NCBI RefSeq assembly: GCF_003112695.1
Contig: NZ_BFBP01000014.1
Coordinates: 1-64,000 of the forward strand
DNA length: 64,000 nucleotides
From: Azospira sp. I13
Lineage (GTDB): Bacteria > Pseudomonadota > Gammaproteobacteria > Burkholderiales > Rhodocyclaceae
Direction: 5' to 3'
The position numbers and the translations under genes were made by a program. Below are positions 57,991 to 64,000 of the stretch, piece after piece. Under the pieces are notes generated by a model that had not been told where the DNA came from, ran no database searches, and saw nothing but the letters and a program-made list of their open reading frames with translations. The first letter of the stretch is position 1. Each line of letters opens with the position of its first letter.

Positions 57991-59637
57991 TTACATGTTG
58001 GGGTAGGTCGGCCCTTCGCCCCCCTGGGGCACCACCCAGTTGATGTTCTGGGTCGGGTCCTTGATGTCGCAGGTTTTGCAATGCACACAGTTCTGGGCGT
58101 TGATCTGCAGGCGGGGATTGGAACCATCCGCCTCCCGCAGGATTTCATACACGCCGGCCGGGCAATAACGCTGCTCGGGAGCATCGTACTCGGCCAGATT
58201 CACCCGGATGGGTACGGAAGCATCCTTCAGGGTCAGGTGGCAGGGCTCGTCTTCCTCGTGATTGGTATTGGAGAGGAAGACGGAAGACAGCCGGTCGAAG
58301 GTCAGCACGCCATCGGGCTTGGGATAGGCGATGGGGGTGCAGTCCTTGGCCTTCTTCAGCTTGGTGTGGTCCGGACCGCTATGGTGCAGAGTCCAAGGCG
58401 CCTTGCCGCCGAAGAGCTTCTGATCCACGCCGAACATGAAACCGCCCAGGTGCAGGCCCTTGCTCATCCAGGGCTTGAAGTTGCGGGCCTTGTACAGCTC
58501 GTCGTAAAGCCACGAAGCCTGGAACTTCTCCGGGTAGGCCGTCAGTTCGTCGTAGCTACGCTCGGCGGCCAGGGCCTCGAAACAGGCTTCCGCAGCCAGG
58601 GAGCCGCTCTTGATGGCGCAGTGGGAGCCCTTGATGCGGGAGGCGTTGAGGAAGCCGGCATCGTCGCCAATCAGCACGCCGCCCGGGAAAGTCAGCTTGG
58701 GCAGGGACTGCAGGCCGCCGGCGGTGATGGCCCGGGCGCCGTAGGAGACACGCTTGCCGCCTTCGAGGAATTCGCGAATCTTGGGATGGGTCTTGAAACG
58801 CTGCATCTCTTCGTAAGGAGAGAGATGGGGATTGTCATAACCCAGGCCCACCACGAAACCGACGGAAACCAAGTTGTCCTCCATGTGGTAGAGGAAGCCG
58901 CCGCCGTAGGTGTCGTTGTCCATGGGCCAGCCGCCGGTGTGCACCACCAGGCCGGTCTGGTGCTTCTCAGGCTTGATCTCCCACAGTTCCTTGATACCGA
59001 TGCCGTAAACCTGGGGATCAGCGTCGGACGCCAGGTTGAATTTGGCCTGGATCTGCTTGCCCAGGTGGCCGCGACAGCCTTCGGCGAAGAGGGTGTACTT
59101 GGCATGCAGCTCCATGCCCAGCTGGAAGGCAGGGCCTTCGCTGCCGTCCTTGAGGCGGCCCATGTCGCCGGTGGCCACGCCCTTGACGGAGCCGTCTTCG
59201 TTGTAGAGCACTTCGGCACCGGCGAAGCCCGGGTAGATTTCCACCCCCAGGTTCTCAGCCTGCTGGCCCAGCCAACGGCAGACGTTGCCGAGGGAAATGA
59301 CGTAGTTGCCTTCGTTGTGGAAACAGCCGGGCAACAGGCTGTTGGGGACCTTCCAGCCGCCGTCTTCGGAAAGGATGAAGAAACGGTCTTCCGACACCGG
59401 CGCATTGAGGGGAGCGCCCTGCTCCTTCCAGTCGGGAATCAACTCGGTCAGGGCCTTGGGGTCCATGACGGCGCCGGACAGAATATGGGCGCCGATTTCG
59501 GCGCCCTTTTCGATCAGACAAACCCCCATGTCCTGCCCCTTTTCGGCGGCCAGCTGCTTCAGACGGATTGCGGCGGCCAGACCAGCCGGGCCACCACCGA
59601 CGATCAGCACATCATATTCCATGGATTCGCGTTGCAT
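57991..59637 (-). CDS. Electron transfer flavoprotein-ubiquinone oxidoreductase
   Basis: The 548-residue membrane-associated enzyme passes electrons from ETF to ubiquinone. The N-terminal FAD site is YDVLIVGGGPAGLAAAIRLK, the ubiquinone-binding region contains GIKELWEIKPEKHQTGLVVH, and the C terminus holds a 4Fe-4S ferredoxin-like site (RYCPAGVYEI and NCVHCKTCDIKDP). It completes the chain with etfBA and the acyl-CoA dehydrogenase. It is divergent from the thioesterase gene, with a TetR-type palindrome between them. Confidence 0.96.
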   Translation of the reverse strand: MQRESMEYDVLIVGGGPAGLAAAIRLKQLAAEKGQDMGVCLIEKGAEIGAHILSGAVMDPKALTELIPDWKEQGAPLNAPVSEDRFFILSEDGGWKVPNSLLPGCFHNEGNYVISLGNVCRWLGQQAENLGVEIYPGFAGAEVLYNEDGSVKGVATGDMGRLKDGSEGPAFQLGMELHAKYTLFAEGCRGHLGKQIQAKFNLASDADPQVYGIGIKELWEIKPEKHQTGLVVHTGGWPMDNDTYGGGFLYHMEDNLVSVGFVVGLGYDNPHLSPYEEMQRFKTHPKIREFLEGGKRVSYGARAITAGGLQSLPKLTFPGGVLIGDDAGFLNASRIKGSHCAIKSGSLAAEACFEALAAERSYDELTAYPEKFQASWLYDELYKARNFKPWMSKGLHLGGFMFGVDQKLFGGKAPWTLHHSGPDHTKLKKAKDCTPIAYPKPDGVLTFDRLSSVFLSNTNHEEDEPCHLTLKDASVPIRVNLAEYDAPEQRYCPAGVYEILREADGSNPRLQINAQNCVHCKTCDIKDPTQNINWVVPQGGEGPTYPNM

Positions 59638-59706
59638 GTCCTCGCTCCATTCACCTTGTTGTTATAGGGATTTCATGGGGTTGAACCCCGCCAAAATTTG
59701 CAAATA

Positions 59707-59723
59707 CTATACGCTAACGTATG
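59707..59723. promoter_or_regulatory. TetR-type operator between etf-QO and the thioesterase gene
   Basis: CTATACGCTAACGTATG matches the first etfB operator (48761-48777) at 14 of 17 positions and has the same TACG-N4-CGTA dyad. It lies 70 bp upstream of etf-QO and 49 bp upstream of the thioesterase start, so one bound regulator could govern both directions. Confidence 0.6.
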
Positions 59724-59771
59724 GTAGGGTATCAATGGCCTTTTCAACCACAAACCACAGAAGAAATTACC

Positions 59772-60182
59772 ATGGAGACAAAGCGTAAGCTCATTTTAAC
59801 CAGCCTTCAGCCCATCCGCTGGGGCGACATGGATGCCTACGGGCACGTCAATAACACCGTCTATTTCCGCTACATGGAGCAGGCCCGCTGCGAGTGGCTC
59901 GAGCAGCTCGGCTACACCGTCGGCCCGGTGGGCGAAGGCCCGGTCATCGTCAATGCCTCCTGTACCTTCCTGGCCCCCCTCACCTACCCAGGCACCGTGG
60001 AGGTGAAGCTCTTTGCCGGACATCCCGGCCGGTCCTCCATCCCCACCCACTACGAATTGCGGTTGGTGGGCGATGATACCTTGTACGCCACCGGAGAATC
60101 CAAGGTGGTGTGGATCGACACCGGCAGCGGCAAATCCGCTCCCATCCCGGAAAGCCTCCGGGCCAGCCTGGAAGGTTTGTAA
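59772..60182 (+). CDS. Hot-dog-fold acyl-CoA thioesterase (YbgC/FcbC family)
   Basis: The 136-residue protein has the 4-hydroxybenzoyl-CoA thioesterase signature [20 protein letters not shown], with the catalytic Asp in [12 protein letters not shown], and the central strands [20 protein letters not shown]. It hydrolyses acyl-CoA esters in the cytoplasm. The ATG at 59772 is used. The acetoacetyl-CoA synthetase gene follows 71 bp later on the same strand, so they may share the regulated promoter. Confidence 0.9.
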   Translation: METKRKLILTSLQPIRWGDMDAYGHVNNTVYFRYMEQARCEWLEQLGYTVGPVGEGPVIVNASCTFLAPLTYPGTVEVKLFAGHPGRSSIPTHYELRLVGDDTLYATGESKVVWIDTGSGKSAPIPESLRASLEGL

Positions 60183-60253
60183 GCCGGCAGCACGCGTTAC
60201 CCGGGGGCGGGGGCAACGTACCTCCGTCTCCCCATAAAAATGATGGAGACAAG

Positions 60254-62224
<1,971 letters not shown>

Positions 62225-62246
62225 TCCCAAACCTTCCACCCGTCAT

Positions 62247-62270
62247 GGGGAGATGCGCTAGTATCTCCCC
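62247..62270. terminator. Hairpin after acetoacetyl-CoA synthetase
   Basis: GGGGAGAT (62247-62254) and ATCTCCCC (62263-62270) form a perfect 8-bp stem 22 bp past the stop. No T run follows, so it may be a weak terminator or mRNA-protecting hairpin; a better terminator lies 30 bp further on. Confidence 0.45.
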
Positions 62271-62299
62271 GTAAGGTGATGATTTCGCCTTGCCCCCCT

Positions 62300-62324
62300 G
62301 GAAGCCCGCGATCAGCGGGCTTCC
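62300..62324 (+). terminator. Rho-independent terminator upstream of the pqiA-type genes
   Basis: GGAAGCCCGC (62300-62309) and GCGGGCTTCC (62315-62324) form a 10-bp stem with a 5-base loop followed by TTTCCTCTTG. It insulates the pqi operon from the synthetase gene. Confidence 0.7.
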
Positions 62325-62389
62325 TTTCCTCTTGTTGAACGCACCGGAATCCTGGCAGGAAACGCCGCATTGCTGAAAACCGCCCAGTC

Positions 62390-63064
62390 ATGCACTCAGA
62401 ACCGCTCCCTGCCTTCGCCCCCGAATCGCCCCCTACCGCCCTGATCGCCTGCCCGGAGTGCGATCTGCTGCTACAACCTGTTCCCCTCATCCAGCCACGT
62501 AGCCGTGCTCAATGCCCGCGCTGCGGTGCCCGCCTCTACAGCTTCTACAATGACCGCCTGGAAAAGCTCCTGGCCTTGTCCTGCGCGGCCGTGATCATGC
62601 TGCTGACGGCCTATGCCTTCCCCATCGTCGGTCTCAACATCCAGGGCACCTATATCGAGACCACCGTATTCGGGGCCATCGACAAGCTCTGGCAGGAAGA
62701 AAGGGAAGTGCTTAGCGGGCTGGTTTTCGTCACCACCGTCATGATGCCCAGCGTGGAATTGGGCGCCATCCTCTGGCTGGTCATTCCCCTCTGGCGCGGC
62801 GTACGTCCGCCGGGGTTTGCGCCGGTTTTCCGGGCCTTCCAGATGGCTCACCCCTGGGCCATGGTGGAGGTGTTCATTCTCGGCGTGCTGGTGTCCCTGG
62901 TGAAACTCTCGCACCTAGCCGACGTCCTGCCCGGCCCGGCCATCTGGTGCTTCGGCTGCCTGATGCTGCTACTGGCGGGCCTCGCCTCCCTGCTTGATCC
63001 CTATACCCTGTGGCACGCCTGGGAAGACGCCCGGGCTACTCCCGCCGAGGCAATGGAGCCATGA
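62390..63064 (+). CDS. PqiA/LetA-type membrane protein, first copy
   Basis: The 224-residue protein has an N-terminal zinc ribbon (ACPECDLLL and QCPRCGARLY) and four membrane segments (LSCAAVIMLLTAYAFPIVGL, VTTVMMPSVELGAILWLVIP, VEVFILGVLVSLVKLSHLAD, AIWCFGCLMLLLAGLASLLD). This is one half of the two-module PqiA/LetA protein that works with MlaD-type lipid-transport tunnels. Here the two modules are separate genes that overlap by 4 bp. Confidence 0.85.
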   Translation: MHSEPLPAFAPESPPTALIACPECDLLLQPVPLIQPRSRAQCPRCGARLYSFYNDRLEKLLALSCAAVIMLLTAYAFPIVGLNIQGTYIETTVFGAIDKLWQEEREVLSGLVFVTTVMMPSVELGAILWLVIPLWRGVRPPGFAPVFRAFQMAHPWAMVEVFILGVLVSLVKLSHLADVLPGPAIWCFGCLMLLLAGLASLLDPYTLWHAWEDARATPAEAMEP

Positions 63065-63720
63065 CTACCCGGCAAAGCGCTGCCCGTTGCGGCCTAGCCC
63101 TCTGCGAGGTGTGCGGGCAGATGAGCCCCTTGCCTCCGGCCCAGACGCCGACCCGGGCCAAGCCGCGCTGTGCCCGCTGCCGCAGCCCCCTGCACCTGCG
63201 CAAGCCCGACAGCATCAATCGCACCTGGGCCTTGCTGATCGCCGCCTACCTGCTCTATCTGCCAGCCAATCTCCTGCCCATCATGGAAACCCACTCGCCC
63301 TTCGGCACGGACGAAGACACCATCCTCAGTGGCATCATCTTTCTCTGGCAATCCGGCTCCTGGCTGCTGGCCCTCATCGTCTTCAGCGCCAGCATCGTGC
63401 TCCCCCTGGTCAAGCTGCTCTCCCTGACCTATCTGCTATGGACCGTGAAGCGAGGCTCCACCCGCAATCCCCTCGGGCGAGCACGGCTCTACCGCCTGCT
63501 GGAACTGATCGGCCGCTGGTCCATGCTCGATGTCTATGTGGTCACCCTGCTGGTGGCCCTGGTCCAGGTTCAATCCCTGGCCAGCATTTCCCCGGGCGCG
63601 GGAGTAGTCGCCTTCGGCGCCGTCGTCGTACTCAGCATGCTGGCCACCATGGCCTTCGATCCCCGCCTGATCTGGGATCGCGCAGCGGAAAGAATTACCC
63701 AGGAATCCCCCCATGCTTGA
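63061..63720 (+). CDS. PqiA/LetA-type membrane protein, second copy
   Basis: The 219-residue protein repeats the architecture of its upstream neighbour: a zinc ribbon (ALCEVCGQMS and PRCARCRSPLHLR) and four membrane segments with the PqiA pattern PANLLPIMETHSPF, IVLPLVKLLSLTYLL and WSMLDVYVVTLLVALVQV. The ATG at 63061 lies in an ATGA overlap with the first copy. It overlaps the MlaD-type gene by 8 bp, so the three are tightly coupled. Confidence 0.87.
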   Translation: MTTRQSAARCGLALCEVCGQMSPLPPAQTPTRAKPRCARCRSPLHLRKPDSINRTWALLIAAYLLYLPANLLPIMETHSPFGTDEDTILSGIIFLWQSGSWLLALIVFSASIVLPLVKLLSLTYLLWTVKRGSTRNPLGRARLYRLLELIGRWSMLDVYVVTLLVALVQVQSLASISPGAGVVAFGAVVVLSMLATMAFDPRLIWDRAAERITQESPHA

Positions 63721-64000
63721 AAACCAAGAAAATCCCGAACAGGCCCAGGTCAAGGTGGCCAAGCCACGCCGGTTACCCACCCTGGTGTGGATCATCCCTC
63801 TGCTGGCGGTAGGTCTCAGCCTCTTTCTCGGGGTCAAGGCACTGCTGGAGCGGGGGCCGGAAATCACCCTGCAATTCTCCAAGGCGGAAGGGCTCGAAGC
63901 CAACAAGACCCGCCTCAAGTATAAGGACGTCAACATCGGCACCGTCCGCCAGGTGGTGCTCAGCGAAGATCGCAGCGCCGTGCTGGTAAAAATCCAGGTC
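63713..64000 (+). CDS. pqiB: PqiB-type MlaD-family protein (5' part, continues past the window)
   Basis: The first 96 codons are visible: a basic cytoplasmic start (KVAKPRRLPT), one membrane anchor (LVWIIPLLAVGLSLFLGVKA) and the beginning of the first MlaD/MCE domain (ITLQFSKAEGLEANKTRLKY, then KDVNIGTVRQVVLSED). PqiB-type proteins stack several MCE domains into a tunnel across the periplasm for lipid movement. The frame is open at the window end. Immediate overlap with the PqiA-type gene supports the assignment. Confidence 0.88.
   Translation, partial: MLENQENPEQAQVKVAKPRRLPTLVWIIPLLAVGLSLFLGVKALLERGPEITLQFSKAEGLEANKTRLKYKDVNIGTVRQVVLSEDRSAVLVKIQV

Overview
The window reads as the chromosome of a GC-rich betaproteobacterium. 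The housekeeping set (guaA/guaB; pyrG-kdsA-Dabb-DUF1330-eno-ftsB; ratA-rnfH; selU/selD) and the fatty-acid and ketone-body genes (etfBA, etf-QO, acyl-CoA dehydrogenase, acetoacetyl-CoA synthetase, 3-hydroxybutyrate dehydrogenase) would fit a Rhodocyclales-type organism. That placement is an inference from gene content and order, not a proven identification.

Region 1 (1-3010) is accessory chromosome. It begins with the terminal repeats of an IS21-type element that has cut off a LysR regulator. A flavodoxin-fold NAD(P)H:quinone reductase follows, then a second LysR gene divergent from the first half of an alpha/beta-hydrolase gene.

Region 2 (3011-26891) is a complete 23,881-bp Tn3-family transposon. 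It is bounded by near-identical 31-bp inverted repeats and a 5-bp TAATT target duplication. Removing it plus one TAATT joins 3010 to 26897 and restores an uninterrupted 276-residue alpha/beta-hydrolase. The transposition module is a tyrosine recombinase (tnpI-like) plus a 1000-residue TnpA at the right end, with a KfrA/TnpT-like coiled-coil DNA-binding protein near the left. The cargo is mainly for metal resistance: czcCBA efflux pump, czcI, czcRS two-component system, Cd/Zn/Pb P-type ATPase, YnfA and CadR, plus a DMT permease with a very histidine-rich tail. Unexplained cargo includes an orphan elongated FlgB-like protein flanked by two tiny membrane proteins, a UPF0489 protein, a two-gene module (about 295-residue protein plus small multi-pass membrane protein) at the left end, and a small Cys/His protein between tnpA and the right repeat.

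Region 3 (26897-33326) is the second half of the hydrolase and a MexEF-OprN-type multidrug efflux operon. The transposon therefore sits in the gene just upstream of that operon and separates it from the LysR-controlled promoter.

Region 4 (33370-48133) is core chromosome: guaA, guaB, a DUF4124 protein, rnfH-ratA, ftsB, eno, two small ABM-type proteins, kdsA, pyrG, 3-hydroxybutyrate dehydrogenase, an isochorismatase-like hydrolase, selU/selD, tesA and a lone YbbA-type ATPase.

Region 5 (48137-64000) starts with a TetR regulator facing etfB-etfA, a CbiM-like permease and an acyl-CoA dehydrogenase. An EAL-CBS-GGDEF-Cache protein, an OprB-type porin, a small outer-membrane protein, ETF-ubiquinone oxidoreductase, a thioesterase, acetoacetyl-CoA synthetase and the start of a pqiAAB-type operon (cut by the window end) follow. 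Near-identical palindromes before etfB and between etf-QO and the thioesterase gene suggest that one TetR regulator controls the whole electron-transfer-flavoprotein route. No tRNA, rRNA or CRISPR array was seen.
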